64,000 nucleotides of DNA from positions 19,531,802 through 19,595,801 of the forward strand of contig NC_080041.1 in NCBI RefSeq assembly GCF_012489685.1, given 5' to 3'. This DNA comes from Lotus japonicus. Lineage: Eukaryota > Streptophyta > Magnoliopsida > Fabales > Fabaceae. How positions within the stretch are numbered: the stretch's first letter is position 1; each line of letters begins with the position of its first letter. This document shows positions 11,637 through 23,744 of this stretch, in pieces. The notes beneath the pieces are model-generated. The model worked only from the letters and a program-made list of their open reading frames with translations, was not told the origin of the DNA and did no database searches. The position numbers were made by a program, and so were the translations under genes.

Positions 11637-11694
11637 GCAAGTTCTGATTACCACACCTAACAGTGTTCAGTGATCCGGGCCGGTGTGAAAAACA

Positions 11695-13605
11695 ATGGCT
11701 GCCACCACCAGTGAAACTCAAAGAGATGGTTACAATGCAAAGCCTCCTATGTTCGACGGTCAAAGGTTCGAATATTGGAAAGATAGACTGGAAAGTTTCT
11801 TTCTGGGTTTCGATGCAGATCTCTGGGATATTATTGTGGATGGCTACGAGCGTCCAGTTGATGCAGATGGCAAGAAGATCCCAAGGTCAGAGATGACTGC
11901 AGATCAAAAGAAGCTGTACTCACAACATCACAAAGCAAGAGCAATTCTTCTAAGTGCTATTCCCTATGAAGAGTACCAGAAGATTACAGATCGTGAGTTT
12001 GCAAAAGGCATTTTCGAATCTCTGAAGATGTCTCATGAAGGAAACAAGAAAGTCAAAGAATCAAAGGCATTGTCTTTGATCCAAAAGTATGAATCCTTCA
12101 TCATGGAGCCAAATGAGTCCATTGAAGAAATGTTCTCCAGATTTCAGTTGCTTGTAGCTGGCATACGACCTCTCAACAAGAGCTACACAACAAAAGATCA
12201 TGTCATAAGGGTCATCAGGTGTCTTCCTGAAAGTTGGATGCCTTTGGTGACTTCAATAGAGCTCACGAGAGACGTTGAGAATATGAGTTTAGAAGAACTC
12301 ATCAGCATTTTGAAATGCCATGAGCTGAAGCGCTCAGAGATGCAAGATCTAAGGAAAAAGTCCATAGCCTTGAAATCTAAATCTGAAAAGGCTAAGGTTG
12401 AGAAGTCAAAAGCTCTTCAAGCTGAAGAAGAGGAATCTGAAGAAGCATCAGAAGATTCTGATGAAGATGAGCTGACTCTGATCTCCAAGAGACTCAATCG
12501 CATCTGGAAGCACAGGCAGAGCAAATACAAAGGCTCTGGAAAGGCAAGAGGAAAGTCTGAATCCTCAGGTCAGAAGAAGTCCTCACTTAAGGAAGTCACA
12601 TGCTTTGAGTGCAAAGAATCAGGGCACTACAAAAGTGACTGTCCAAAATTGAAGAAGGACAAGAAGCCAAAGAAGCACTTCAAGACAAAGAAGAGTCTGA
12701 TGGTGACATTTGATGAATCAGAGTCAGAGGATGTTGACTCTGATGGTGAAGTCCAAGGACTCATGGCTATTGTCAAGGACAAGGAAGCAGAGTCAAAGGG
12801 AGCTGTTGACTCTGACTCAGAATCAGAAGGAAATCCTAACTCAGACGATGAAAATGAGGTATTCGCTTCTTTCTCTACCTCTGAACTGAAACATGCATTG
12901 TCTGATATTATGGATAAGTATAACTCCTTATTGTCTAAGCATAAGAAGCTTAAAAAGAACTTATCTGTTGTTTCCAAGACTCCTTCTGAACATGAGAAAA
13001 TTATTTCTGATTTGAAAAATGATAATCATGCCTTGATCAATTCTAACTCTGTGCTTAAGAACCAGATTGCTAAGTTAGAAGAAATTGTTGCCTGTGATGC
13101 CTCTGATTGTAGAAATGAATCTAAGTATGAAAAGTCTTTTCAAAGATTCCTAGCTAAAAGCGTGGATAGAAGCTTAATGGCTTCAATGATCTATGGCGTA
13201 AGCAGAAATGGAATGCATGGCATTGGCTATTCTAAACCAATTAGAAATGAGCCCTCTGTGTCTAAAGCTAAATCCTTGTATGAATGCTTTGTTCCCTCTG
13301 GTACCATATTGCCTGATCCTGTACCTGCTAAAGTTGCTAAAAACCCTCTTAAAAAGGGATCCTTCTCTATGACTAAATATCATGCAAATATTCCTTTAAA
13401 ATATCATGTTGAGACACCCAAGGTGATCAGAACCTCTGGGGTAACTAACAAAAGAGGACCCAGAAAGTGGGTACCTAAGGACAAGATTATCTATGTTGCA
13501 GATATCCTTGATAGCTCCACTGAAACACCAATCATGGTATCTGGACAGTGGATGCTCGCGTCACATGACGGGAGAAAGGCGTATGTTCCGAGAGCTGAAA
13601 CTTAA
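11695..13605 (+). CDS. gag: Sirevirus Gag (capsid/nucleocapsid)
   Basis: 636 codons from an ATG in good plant context (aacaATGGCT). It forms the cytoplasmic particle that packages element RNA. The N-terminal half is the copia Gag fold (UBN2 type), with [12 protein letters not shown] near residue 23 and the [15 protein letters not shown] region near 112. A CCHC zinc knuckle, [14 protein letters not shown], starts near residue 303. Acidic and lysine-rich stretches and predicted coiled coil follow, making it longer than most copia Gags but usual for Sireviruses. The last 113 bases overlap pol, which is in a different frame, so pol expression would need a frame change or this is a damaged junction. 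Confidence 0.88.
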   Translation: MAATTSETQRDGYNAKPPMFDGQRFEYWKDRLESFFLGFDADLWDIIVDGYERPVDADGKKIPRSEMTADQKKLYSQHHKARAILLSAIPYEEYQKITDREFAKGIFESLKMSHEGNKKVKESKALSLIQKYESFIMEPNESIEEMFSRFQLLVAGIRPLNKSYTTKDHVIRVIRCLPESWMPLVTSIELTRDVENMSLEELISILKCHELKRSEMQDLRKKSIALKSKSEKAKVEKSKALQAEEEESEEASEDSDEDELTLISKRLNRIWKHRQSKYKGSGKARGKSESSGQKKSSLKEVTCFECKESGHYKSDCPKLKKDKKPKKHFKTKKSLMVTFDESESEDVDSDGEVQGLMAIVKDKEAESKGAVDSDSESEGNPNSDDENEVFASFSTSELKHALSDIMDKYNSLLSKHKKLKKNLSVVSKTPSEHEKIISDLKNDNHALINSNSVLKNQIAKLEEIVACDASDCRNESKYEKSFQRFLAKSVDRSLMASMIYGVSRNGMHGIGYSKPIRNEPSVSKAKSLYECFVPSGTILPDPVPAKVAKNPLKKGSFSMTKYHANIPLKYHVETPKVIRTSGVTNKRGPRKWVPKDKIIYVADILDSSTETPIMVSGQWMLASHDGRKAYVPRAET

Positions 13606-16597
13606 GCCTGGAGGCGAAGTTGGCTTTGGAGGAAATGAAAAGGGTAAAATTGTTGGTACTGGTACTATTTGTGTAGATAGTAGTCCATGCATTGATAATG
13701 TGTTATTGGTAGACGGCTTAACACATAACTTATTGTCTATAAGTCAATTAGCTGACAAGGGTTATGATGTTATATTCAATCAAAAGTCCTGCCGGGCTGT
13801 AAGTCAAATCGATGGCTTTGTTCTGTTTAACAGCAAGAGGAAGAACAACATTTATAAGATCAGATTATCTGAGTTGGAGGCTCAGAATGTGAAGTGCCTT
13901 CTGTCTGTTAATGAAGAGCAGTGGGTATGGCATAGACGGTTAGGGCATGCCAGTATGAGAAAGATTTCTCAGCTGAGCAAGTTAAACCTTGTCAGGGGCT
14001 TACCCAATCTGAAGTTCGCTTCAGACGCTCTTTGTGAAGCATGTCAGAAAGGCAAATTCACAAAAGTCCCTTTCAAGGCAAAGAATGTTGTCTCAACCTC
14101 AAGGCCGTTGGAACTTCTGCATATCGACCTTTTTGGACCAGTGAAAACTGAGTCTATAGGTGGCAAGAGATATGGGATGGTTATCGTTGATGACTATAGC
14201 CGCTGGACATGGGTAAAGTTTCTAACCCGCAAGGATGAGTCTTATGCTGTGTTCTCTACCTTCATTGCTCAAGTGCAAAACGAGAAGGCTTGTAGGATTG
14301 TGCGTGTCAGAAGTGACCATGGTGGAGAGTTTGAGAATGACAAGTTTGAGAGTCTGTTTGATTCCTATGGAATTGCACATGATTTCTCTTGTCCCAGAAC
14401 TCCTCAACAAAATGGTGTTGTTGAGAGGAAGAACAGAACTCTTCAGGAGATGGCTAGAACCATGCTCCAAGAAACTGGCATGGCTAAGCACTTTTGGGCA
14501 GAGGCAGTAAATACAGCATGTTACATTCAGAACAGAATCTCTGTGAGACCAATTCTGAATAAGACTCCTTATGAATTGTGGAAGAACATAAAGCCCAACA
14601 TTTCTTATTTTCATCCTTTTGGCTGTGTTTGTTATGTTCTCAATACTAAGGATAGATTGCATAAATTTGATGCTAAGTCTTCTAAATGTCTATTACTCGG
14701 TTACTCTGAGAGATCTAAAGGTTTTAGATTTTATAATACTGATGCTAAAACTATTGAAGAATCTATTCATGTTAGATTTGACGATAAGCTTGACTCTGAC
14801 CAGTCAAAGCTAGTTGAAAAGTTTGCAGATTTAAGCATTAATGTTTCTGACAAAGGTAAAGCTCCAGAGGAAGATGAGCCAGAGGAAGATGAACCAGAGG
14901 AAGAAGCTGGTCCCTCTAACTCACAAACTCTGAAGAAGAGCAGAATCACTGCAGCTCACCCTAAGGAATTGATTCTGGGCAACAAAGACGAACCAGTCAG
15001 AACTAGATCTGCCTTTAGACCCTCTGAAGAGACCTTGCTCAGTCTGAAAGGATTGGTGTCCTTAATTGAACCCAAGTCCATAGATGAAGCTCTTCAGGAC
15101 AAGGATTGGATTCTGGCCATGGAAGAAGAATTGAATCAATTCTCCAAGAACGATGTTTGGAGCTTAGTGAAGAAGCCTGAGAGTGTCCATGTTATTGGAA
15201 CGAAATGGGTATTCAGAAACAAGCTGAATGAGAAAGGAGATGTAGTCAGAAACAAGGCAAGGCTAGTTGCTCAAGGCTACAGCCAGCAGGAAGGAATAGA
15301 CTACACTGAAACATTTGCTCCAGTAGCAAGACTGGAGGCAATCAGACTGTTGATCTCTTTCTCAGTAAATCACAACATAGTTCTACATCAGATGGACGTG
15401 AAGAGTGCCTTCCTAAATGGTTATATCTCAGAGGAAGTCTATGTTCATCAACCCCCAGGTTTTGAAGATGAGAAGAAACCAGACCATGTGTTCAAATTGA
15501 AGAAATCACTCTACGGTCTGAAGCAAGCTCCCAGAGCATGGTATGAGAGACTTAGCTCATTCCTTCTGGAGAATGAGTTTGTAAGGGGTAAAGTAGATAC
15601 AACTCTTTTTTGCAAGACTTATAAAGATGATATCTTAATTGTGCAAATTTATGTTGATGATATTATATTTGGTTCTGCTAATCAATCTCTATGCAAAGAA
15701 TTTTCTGAGATGATGCAGGCTGAATTTGAGATGAGTATGATGGGAGAATTAAAGTACTTTCTGGGAATACAAGTTGATCAAACACCAGAAGGAACATATA
15801 TCCATCAGAGCAAGTACACTAAAGAACTTCTGAAGAAGTTCAATATGCTGGAATCTACAGTGGCCAAGACTCCAATGCATCCTACATGCATTCTGGAGAA
15901 AGAAGATAAAAGTGGTAAAGTATGTCAGAAGCTCTATCGTGGCATGATAGGTTCACTTCTATACTTAACTGCATCTAGGCCAGACATACTATTTAGTGTT
16001 CATTTATGTGCTCGTTTCCAATCAGATCCAAGGGAAACCCACTTAACTGCTGTTAAGAGGATCCTAAGGTATCTGAAAGGCACCACTAACCTTGGCTTGA
16101 TGTATAAGAAAACATCAGAGTATAAGCTTTCAGGTTACTGTGATGCTGATTATGCTGGAGATGGAACAGAGAGAAAAAGTACTTCTGGAAATTGTCAATT
16201 TCTGGGAAGCAATCTAGTCTCATGGGCAAGCAAGAGGCAATCAACCATTGCACTATCAACTGCAGAGGCAGAATGTATCTCAGCAGCAATATGCAGCACT
16301 CAGATGCTCTGGATGAAACATCAGCTGGAGGATTATCAGATCCTTGAGAGCAATATCCCAATCTATTGTGATAACACTGCTGCAATCTCATTGAGTAAGA
16401 ATCCTATCTTGCATTCAAGGGCAAAGCACATTGAGGTAAAGTATCACTTTATTAGAGATTATGTACAGAAGGGCGTACTTCTTCTGAAGTTTGTTGATAC
16501 TGACCATCAATGGGCAGATATCTTTACAAAGCCCTTAGCAGAGGATAGATTTAATTTTATTCTGAAAAATCTAAACATGGACTTTTGTCCAGAGTGA
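13493..16597 (+). CDS. pol: Sirevirus Pol: protease, integrase, reverse transcriptase, RNase H
   Basis: 1,034 codons without interruption. Protease active site DSGCSRH (D18). GAG-pre-integrase zinc-binding H147, H152, C181, C184. Integrase catalytic triad D212, D275, E311. An acidic [13 protein letters not shown] linker lies near 459-471. Reverse transcriptase has KWVFRNKLN near 571 and the catalytic YVDDIIFG (D722, D723). RNase H has D884 ([10 protein letters not shown]), E925 and D960. All expected catalytic residues are present, so this copy could be functional. The PR-INT-RT-RH order makes it Ty1/copia. The first methionine is probably not the true start, since Pol is normally made as a fusion with Gag. 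Confidence 0.92.
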   Translation: MLQISLIAPLKHQSWYLDSGCSRHMTGERRMFRELKLKPGGEVGFGGNEKGKIVGTGTICVDSSPCIDNVLLVDGLTHNLLSISQLADKGYDVIFNQKSCRAVSQIDGFVLFNSKRKNNIYKIRLSELEAQNVKCLLSVNEEQWVWHRRLGHASMRKISQLSKLNLVRGLPNLKFASDALCEACQKGKFTKVPFKAKNVVSTSRPLELLHIDLFGPVKTESIGGKRYGMVIVDDYSRWTWVKFLTRKDESYAVFSTFIAQVQNEKACRIVRVRSDHGGEFENDKFESLFDSYGIAHDFSCPRTPQQNGVVERKNRTLQEMARTMLQETGMAKHFWAEAVNTACYIQNRISVRPILNKTPYELWKNIKPNISYFHPFGCVCYVLNTKDRLHKFDAKSSKCLLLGYSERSKGFRFYNTDAKTIEESIHVRFDDKLDSDQSKLVEKFADLSINVSDKGKAPEEDEPEEDEPEEEAGPSNSQTLKKSRITAAHPKELILGNKDEPVRTRSAFRPSEETLLSLKGLVSLIEPKSIDEALQDKDWILAMEEELNQFSKNDVWSLVKKPESVHVIGTKWVFRNKLNEKGDVVRNKARLVAQGYSQQEGIDYTETFAPVARLEAIRLLISFSVNHNIVLHQMDVKSAFLNGYISEEVYVHQPPGFEDEKKPDHVFKLKKSLYGLKQAPRAWYERLSSFLLENEFVRGKVDTTLFCKTYKDDILIVQIYVDDIIFGSANQSLCKEFSEMMQAEFEMSMMGELKYFLGIQVDQTPEGTYIHQSKYTKELLKKFNMLESTVAKTPMHPTCILEKEDKSGKVCQKLYRGMIGSLLYLTASRPDILFSVHLCARFQSDPRETHLTAVKRILRYLKGTTNLGLMYKKTSEYKLSGYCDADYAGDGTERKSTSGNCQFLGSNLVSWASKRQSTIALSTAEAECISAAICSTQMLWMKHQLEDYQILESNIPIYCDNTAAISLSKNPILHSRAKHIEVKYHFIRDYVQKGVLLLKFVDTDHQWADIFTKPLAEDRFNFILKNLNMDFCPE

Positions 16598-17040
16598 AGA
16601 TGGATCAGAACCTCTGACTATGATACTTCTTGATCAGAAGATGTCTAGTCCAGAAGGTAACTCAATCAGAGTGTGTGTACCCACTGGTACTGACTCTGAA
16701 GCTGAGACAGCAACACGTGTGTCAGTATTTCTGATGCATAGTTCCTTGTGCCCGTGTGACAGTCTGTTATGATTGCGTGTAGATGTGATTCTCTCCTGTG
16801 TGTGATTTGTGTATTTACTGTTACTATCTATCTTTAATTTTCAACCGTTGATCTTAAAGTGCTTTTTGAATCAACAACGGTTATTTGTTAAAACCCACTA
16901 TACACACACGATCTCGTTCACTTCCGGTTTTTACTCTCTCTCTCTCTGATTTTCAAAACCGCTTATCCTCGATTTCTCTCTCGATCTCTCTTCATCTTTC
17001 AACCTTCATCTTCTACCTTAAACCTTCAACCGCTTCAAAA
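16598..17040 (+). other. Spacer between pol and third ORF
   Basis: 443 bp without a gene. It is pyrimidine-rich near the end (tctctctctctct at 16937-16948), which could serve as the leader of a separate third-ORF transcript. Confidence 0.5.
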
Positions 17041-19930
17041 ATGGTGAGTCAAACCAGAAGAACTACTGCAGATGCAACCCAGTTCCCTCACATGGTAGTT
17101 GGTCTAGCAACGGGTCAAAGGGGTCCTGAGAATCCGACACAAGATCAAGGTCAAGCTCAAGAGCAGATTCTTCCAATTGCAGAACGGGGCTGTGCCGTTC
17201 ACTGCGTATATTCTCCTGAGGAACTTCAAGTCCTGGCAGAATGGAGATTCGACCTCGACAACCTGGCTGCAAATGGGTATGATCTTCGTCCCGAAGTCCA
17301 AGCTCAAGGTTGGGGAAATTACTTCAACAGACTTCGAGGACCGGTGTATGATAAACTAATCAAGGAATTCTGGAAGCACGCCGACTGCGATGATACTCAG
17401 GTGGTATCTTACATTCTTGGAAGAAAGATCATCATCACAGAGAAGTCCTTCGTAAACTTGCTGGGTGCAGAGGTATCGTTTCCAACTCACGGAATCGAAG
17501 CTGAAACCCAGCACCAAGGATACAATCAACCAGGCCCTGTACACCACTTACAAACCGGGCAAGACGAATTACAAGGTGATGGACCTTCATCCCAAGCTCA
17601 GGATCTGGCACAAAATTTTGCTCCACTGCATAAACCAGAGACCAAAGGGCAGTTCTCCAAACTACATCAACTTCAACCAGAAGGTGATGTTGTTCTTCAT
17701 CCAAGACCAGAAGAAGATCTGCCTTCCCTACTTCCTGTTCTCCTACTTGAAGGAATGTATCCGGAAGTCTCGTACCACTGCCTCCATCAAGTCAGCGATC
17801 AAGTATATTCCCTTCGGGAGACTCTTGTCTGATCTCTTCATTGAGAGTGGCCTCGTTCAAGATCTGATAAATGCTGGATGCACAGAGGATCTGACCACCA
17901 TTGTCAGTGATGTCTTCACGGCAAACTCTCTAAAGAAGATGGGCCTAATCAAGAAGAAGATTGCTCCTGCCCATGAAGACACATCTTCTGAGATCAGAAG
18001 CAGAAGGATGCCTCTGAATGACTACCCTCTGTGGACTCAGGCAGACAATCCTGACGCCATTAGGTGCTATGTTGAAGACCTAAGGGCTCAAGGATTCGAG
18101 ATTGATCTCGATGACTTCTTCAGCAGACTGCCGCCAGCTCCAGAGTTTCCTTCTCCTCCCAAGAAGAAAGTTCAGAGGAAGATGGTCCTAGAAGAATCCT
18201 CTGAGGAATCAGATGTCCCTCTGATCAAAAAGAAGAAGGCTGGTCAACTCAAGAGAAAGCAAGATGAAACCAGCAAGCCTGATGATGGTGATGATGGTGA
18301 TGATGGTGATAATGAGGATGGTCCTCCTAAGAAGAAGAAGAAGCAGGTCAGAATCGTGGTGAAGCCTACTCGGGTGGAACCAGCTGCTGAAGTGATCAGA
18401 AGGACTGAACCTCCTGCCAGAGTGACAAGATCATCAGCACTTTCAAGTAAGTCTGCAATTGCTTCTGATGATGATTTGAACTTATTTGATGCACTCCCCA
18501 TATCTGCCATGCTCAAACACTCTTCAAATCCCCTCACTCCTATTCCTGAATCCCAACCAGCTGCACAAACCACCTCTCCACCACATTCCCCAAGGTCTTC
18601 ATTCTTTCAACCTTCCCCTACTGAAGCACCTCTCTGGAATTTGCTCCAGAACCAACCCTCTAGGTCAGAAGAACCAACCTCTCCCATTACCATTCCATAC
18701 AACCCATTGACTTCTGAACCCATCATTCATGACCAACCAGAGCCTACCCAAACAGAACCTGGACCCAGAACCTCTGATCACTCTGTCCCAAGAGCATCAG
18801 AACGTCTGGCTCCCATAACTACTGATACAGACTCTTCCACAGCCTATACACCTGTATCCTTCCCAACCAATGTTGCTGACTCTTCTCCCTCCAATAACTC
18901 TGAATCCATTAGAAAATTCATGGAGGTCAGAAAAGAAAAGGTGTCTACTTTAGAAGAGTATTATCTCACTTGTCCAAGCCCTAGGAGATATCCTGGCCCT
19001 AGACCTGAACGTCTAGTTGACCCAGATGAACCTATCTTGGCCAATCCTTTACAAGAGGCAGACCCTTTGGCTCAACAAGCTCACCCTGCCCCTGACCAAC
19101 AAGAGCCTATTCAACCAGAACCTGAACCAGAACAATCTGTGTCTAACCAATCCTCGGTTAGATCACCTCATCCTCTGGTTGAAACTTCAGAACCTCACCT
19201 TGGAACCTCTGAACCCAATGCTCAAATGTTTAACATTGGCTCTCCACAAGGTGCCTCTGAAGCTCACAGCAGCAATCACCCAGCCTCTCCTGAAACCAAC
19301 CTCTCCATAATTTCTTATACTCCCCTCCGACCCACATCTCTCTCTGAGTGCATCAATATTTTCTATCATGAAGCCTCCTTGAGGCTACGCAATGTGCACG
19401 GTCAGACTGACCTAAGTGAGAATGCTGAACGTGTGGCTGATGAGTGGAACACTCTGGGCACTTGGCTAGTGGCTCAAGTTCCAATTATGATGCAGCTCCT
19501 GCATGCAGAGGGAAGTCAGAGGATTGAGGCTGCCAAGCAAAGGTTTGCTCGAAGGGTGGCTCTTCATGAACAAGAACAGAGAAATAAGCTTCTTGAAGCT
19601 ATTGAAGAAGCCAAGAGAAAGAAAGCTCAAGCAGAAGAAGCTGCACGTCAAGCAGCAGCTCAAGCTGAACAAGCCAGACTAGAGGCAGAACGACTTGAAG
19701 CTGAGGCTGAAGCCCTTAGATGCCAAGCACTTGCACCAGTAGTGTTTACTCCTGCTGCTTCTGCTTCCATTCCAGATCCTCAAGCTGCTCAGAATGTTCC
19801 TTCCGGTTCTACTCAGTCAAGCTCATCCAGACTCGACATCATGGAACAGCGTCTTGACATTCATGAATCCATGCAAATTGAAATGAAGCACATGATGATG
19901 GAACTTCTGCGTCGAACTGATAAACCTTAG
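17041..19930 (+). pseudogene. Sirevirus third ORF (env-like position), frame-broken
   Basis: An ATG in good context (aaaATGGTG) opens a frame continuing past 17490; the rest lies in the next frame, open from 17465 to the stop at 19930. A single frame change in about 17465-17510 separates them, so the product as it stands would be truncated. The N-terminal third looks like the globular domain found in plant transposon-associated proteins (YSPEELQVLAEWRF; KSAIKYIPFGRLLSDLF). The middle is disordered, with KKKKK-type basic clusters near 18225 and 18335 and Pro/Ser/Glu-rich sequence. The end has a strong Ala/Glu coiled coil (about 19540-19730). SIRE1 relatives carry an env-like ORF here, but no signal peptide or membrane segment is visible, so an envelope role is not supported. 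Confidence 0.7.
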
Positions 19931-20076
19931 TTTTAGGATCTCTTCATTTTTTTCTTTAACGTTGTTTTATTTTTGTTAACTTCTGTTTCTTTTTATTTAT
20001 TTATTCTACTTTGTTCGTTTGTGATTATCTATGCCTATCTATATATATTTGTGTCACATATGTTTGCAAAAATCTT

Positions 20077-20082
20077 TTTATT
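20077..20082 (-). terminator. Polyadenylation signal of the antisense ORF
   Basis: AATAAA on the minus strand, 43 nt after the antisense stop codon. Confidence 0.5.
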
Positions 20083-20125
20083 CATAATATCTTTATGTTT
20101 ACATCATACATTCTTTCCCTAAAGT

Positions 20126-20518
20126 CTAGAATGGAGGATCTCTCCTCATTCTTTTGCACTCCTGGCGCTGCTCTGACCTATCCTTCTCCAGACGCTCCAG
20201 TGCATGCTGGATGTTGCTGAGCCTGTTCTTTAGCTCATCCCTCTCCAGAATCTCTTCTGCAGTCTTGAGCTTCTCTTCCAAACTCTCTTTTTCTTCCAGC
20301 AGCTTGAGTTCAAGCCGGCTGAGTTCTTGCACCTCCTCAACGAAGGCAAGAAATTCCCTCAGGTCTCTCTCCAACTCTGGACGCAGGTCCTCCTCCAGCA
20401 GTGTCCGTGTTAGCTCCGAGATGGTCGTTGTACCCTCTGGATGCCTGATGTTCATGAACAAGTCCTCCTCGAAGGCCTTCTTCCTCAGCTCTTCTAGTGC
20501 TACGATGTATGATGCCAT
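20126..20518 (-). CDS. Antisense coiled-coil ORF inside the Sirevirus
   Basis: 130 codons on the strand opposite to gag-pol, between the third ORF and the 3' LTR. The start codon is in near-ideal plant context (AAAAAAATGGCATC). The product is charged and Leu/Glu-rich with heptad-like runs (ELSRLELKLLEEKESLEEK and RDELKNRLSNIQHALERLEK), predicting a coiled coil from about residue 55 to 120, and a basic end (KRMRRD). No catalytic motif is seen and I do not recognise the family. A TATA box lies 57 bp upstream of the ATG and an AATAAA just downstream, so it looks like an independent transcription unit converging on the third ORF. Antisense extra ORFs are known in some plant LTR elements; the function is unknown. 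Confidence 0.65.
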   Translation of the reverse strand: MASYIVALEELRKKAFEEDLFMNIRHPEGTTTISELTRTLLEEDLRPELERDLREFLAFVEEVQELSRLELKLLEEKESLEEKLKTAEEILERDELKNRLSNIQHALERLEKDRSEQRQECKRMRRDPPF

Positions 20519-20574
20519 TTTTTTTTCTTACTGAAAATTGTTCGAGGTGTGAAGCTTACCTTTCTCTCCAACGC

Positions 20575-20582
20575 TTTATATA
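20575..20582 (-). promoter_or_regulatory. TATA box of the antisense ORF
   Basis: The minus strand reads TATATAAA within GCCTATATAAAGCG, so transcription would start near 20550 and leave a leader of about 30 nt. Confidence 0.6.
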
Positions 20583-20770
20583 GGCTTCACTTTCTCTCTG
20601 CAAGTTAATGCTCCTACGGTTTCTCGAGGTTAAGTTCTTGGTAACTGACCCTTCTCTTTACTCCCTTGACCGGTGATAGACGTTCTTCTCTTGCATTAAC
20701 TCTTCTATTTATTTCGCCTAACTCTGATTCTTGCATAATTTTCATTTTCTTTAAACTTAGACCTTCTCTA

Positions 20771-21323
20771 AGGGGGAGTACCTTGTACTTCAAGCTAAGT
20801 TTTTCACACCCCAAGCTTTTTGCTTATGACAAAAAGGGGGAGTAAACCCAGTTTTTGATGTGTAAGATGTGTTAGTGTGATTTATTTTTTCTTTTGGAGA
20901 ATTTAAGAGTTCCACCTTCATGACCATAGATGTGTCACTGGGCAAATACAAGGAATACATTTCACTTCTTCTGAAGTGATTCTAGTTGACTCTGATACCC
21001 AAGACTCTGATACCTTGTCCGTGACTCTGATTACTTATGCGCTCTGATTACTCGATTTTCATCTATGTCATAAATTTTTCACTCTGAACTCTTATATCAT
21101 TTAGCTCAGAATCTAGACTTTACTAACGTTTTCATCAAGTATTAGATTCAGGGGGAGCTAAGCTCAGAATCAAGCAGTGACTTGAATTCAGAATGAGCAA
21201 GATAAACTATTCACATCAGGATAAGTCTTATTCTATATCTCTAAACTCTGAGTGAATTCAGTTTAATGTTTAAGAATTGTTCATCAAAAATCTTAGTTTT
21301 GTCATCATCAAAAAGGGGGAGAT
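20771..21323 (+). repeat. Repeated polypurine motifs before the 3' LTR
   Basis: GGGGGAG occurs at 20772-20778, 20836-20842, 21151-21157 and in the true polypurine tract AAAAGGGGGAGAT (21311-21323), which abuts the 3' LTR and primes plus-strand DNA. Multiple PPT-like copies are a described Sirevirus feature. Confidence 0.8.
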
Positions 21324-22531
21324 TGTAAGATCAAGTTTTGATCTAGTAGTACAACTCTATGTTTTGATGATTACAAGTTAACCTTTTGATATGAACAATT
21401 GTGGTACTCTAACGTGTTTTTCTGAGTGTGCTATTTACAGGCTCTGACCTCAACTCAATCTCACACAAATCAGAAGCACTGTGTATAAAGAGCAACCCAA
21501 GCAACGCTTTCGCATTCACCATGTTCAGTATGAACAGTGGAAAAGCTTCAGAAGTTCTGAAGGTATACAAACTCTGATGTGGACTCAGTCACTAGAAGCT
21601 CTGAAGATCCAGAAAGTCTGATAACCAAGAAACACTGAAGGCTCAGATATTCTGATGGTGTAGAAGACTCTGAAGATCCAGAAGCTGAATAGTGGAAACT
21701 CTGATGTCCAGAAGCAAGATACTCTGAAGACCATGTTCTTCCCTCTGAGTTCAGAATCAGAAGAAACAATGGTCAGAGGATCTGGGCTTTCCCTCTGACT
21801 CTGATCAACCGGCTTCACAAGTTCCAATATGAAGCATTCCCCTGATCAGAAGTCTCCTAGGTTTAAAGGTCAAGTCGCTATCCAAGTACAAAAGCAACTG
21901 TACCTTCCTGACGACCTACCTAACAGTCTCAGACACAGCAGAAGCTGGATTTTCCAGAACTGCCCTCCAACGGTAGCATTTCCCATGCAACGCTCAACCC
22001 TAATCCTTGGAGTATATATAGAGGCTGAAGACTGAAAGAAGCGGCTAGAAGCATTCACATACGCGCAAGACAAACTTAAATTCTTCTAAGCTTTCTTTCA
22101 TCTGAAATTCATTGAGTTTACTATTAGCTTTTTAGAAGCAAATCTCTTGTAAACAATTCTTTGATAAACAGTTTGTTTAGTTCCTTTAGGAGATCAAGGT
22201 TGATCGGATCCTAGAGAAGACTAAGAGAGTGAATCTTAGTGTGAGCTAAGTCAGTGTAATTGTTAGTCACTTGTAGGTTTCAAGTGCAGTTGTAACTCTT
22301 ACCTGATTAGTGGATTGCCTTCATTCTAAGAAGGAAGAAATCACCTTAACGGGTGGACTGGAGTAGCTTGAGTGATTTATCAAGTGAACCAGGATAAAAT
22401 CCTTGTGTGCTTTTCTATCTCTTATCTTTAGCACTTAAGTTCGCGAAAGATTTGTCAAAATCTTTAAGGTGGAAGTTTTATACTGAAAACGTTATTCAAA
22501 CCCCCCCTTTCTACCGTTTTTCATACCTTCA
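21324..22531 (+). repeat. Sirevirus 3' LTR
   Basis: 1,208 bp. By eye it differs from the 5' LTR at three bases (ccaAaaag/ccaGaaag, cagaCgat/cagaGgat, caaTtgta/caaCtgta) and lacks the 41-bp duplication. Confidence 0.95.
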
Positions 22532-22536
22532 CACAA

Positions 22537-23406
22537 TACCAAGCACCTCCTACTGGTAGCAGCAGTAGTTCAAAAGTCTCAAGTACACAATGTGAGGCTA
22601 TGCCCGATGAGCCTGAATTTTCTACTCAACGGGGTCTAGATGATATTGATCTTGAAGAATCCGGAAAGAAACGCACCAAATGGAGTGGTAAAGATAATAT
22701 ACTTCTTCTTCAATCATGGCTCAACGTTTCTACCGATCGGGTCGTGGGAAATGAGCAAAAGTCAGATTTGTTCTGGAATAAGATTCGAGCCCAATATGAA
22801 GAGTACCGCGACGATGCCTCTCCTTCGAGGACATGGTTATCCCTGAAATCTCATTTTAATAAATTGAATGCTGATCTTCAAAAATTTGTCGGTTGCCACA
22901 CTAAAGCCGTCAATCATTGGAAAAGTGGACACTCAGATAAGGACATCATGGCTACGGCGCATCAATTATATCATGTAGATACGGGTAAAGATTTCAAACA
23001 TGAGAATGAATGGCGGTTGGTGAAGGATGAACCAAAGTGGAAGGGAACATTTATGACAACCAGTTCAACGAGGCAGAAGAAGTCAGGAGATGGGGTGTAT
23101 GCAACATCGTCTGACCGGAGTGCATCAATTGAGGGCGACGAATATGAGGCCACACAACCAGCAACCCGCCCGTTGGGAAAAAAGAACCAGAAAAGGAAGG
23201 CCAAAGTAGGAGACACAGCTTCAAGTGATCTCGATTATGTTCCTAACTCCGAGATGATAGCCATCGGGAAAGCTAAACTGGGATTCCTTGCGAGTTTTGA
23301 GAAGCTCAAGACTGAAGAACTGGAGGTGAAAAAGGAAAAAAAACAAACTTCAAAAGGCGCGGTTATTGAAGGAATACAAAGATATCCTTATGGAGGACAC
23401 ATCTGA
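22537..23406 (+). pseudogene. Harbinger ORF1, C-terminal part (SANT/Myb-like, NAM-associated)
   Basis: This continues the frame of 9939-10373. It holds the trihelix/SANT-like DNA-binding domain (RTKWSGKDNILLLQSWL near 22669, FWNKIRAQYEEY, LKSHFNKLNADLQKFVGC), followed by the basic, charged C-terminal region typical of plant Harbinger accessory proteins. The frame stops at 23404-23406. The better family-like ending continues in another frame to TAA 23477-23479, so a small frameshift, probably in the A-rich run near 23330-23345, has also cut the C-terminus. The gene is therefore broken twice. Confidence 0.82.
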
Positions 23407-23509
23407 AATGAACGAGGTGCAGTTAGCAACGCATCAGCGCCTAGTTGAATTCGCCATGAAAGAACTAGGAATGTCTTAATTCTTGTTGTTGTCTTTCTTA
23501 GCGTGTGCC

Positions 23510-23690
23510 AATGTTGTGATTTTAGCATTTCTACTTATTGATTCTGCATTAGTGTTGTAATTTTAGCATTTCTACTTATGTGTATTGCATCAGTGTTGTA
23601 ATTTTAGCATTTCTACTTATGTGTATTGCATCAGTGTTGTAATTTTAGCATTTCTACTTATGTATTCTGCATTAATGTTGTACTTTCAGT
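23510..23690 (+). repeat. Tandem repeat, about 43-bp unit
   Basis: Four copies of a unit containing 'gttgtaattttagcatttctacttatgtgt' with small changes, in the spacer between the two Harbinger genes. Confidence 0.85.
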
Positions 23691-23744
23691 ATTCGAATTT
23701 TTCTTAATGTGTACTGCGTTTCTACTTATGTGTTCTATATAGTC

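Larger units (their letters stand above)
10374..22531 (+). mobile_element. Ty1/copia LTR retrotransposon, Sirevirus type
   Basis: 12,158 bp with TG..CA ends and a perfect 5-bp target duplication CACAA (10369-10373, 22532-22536). Order: 5' LTR, primer-binding site, gag, pol (PR-INT-RT-RH, the copia order), third ORF, antisense ORF, repeated polypurine motifs, 3' LTR. A long third ORF after pol and several GGGGGAG motifs before the 3' LTR are known traits of Sireviruses. By eye the LTRs differ at three bases plus one 41-bp tandem duplication, so the insertion is recent. Confidence 0.92.

Noticed and set aside
12627..12977. Minus-strand frame inside gag
   Set aside because: Shadow of the acidic Ser/Glu-rich coding sequence; no start context or promoter.
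17041..19930. Retroviral-type envelope gene
   Set aside because: No signal peptide, transmembrane segment or surface-protein features; only the position after pol is env-like.
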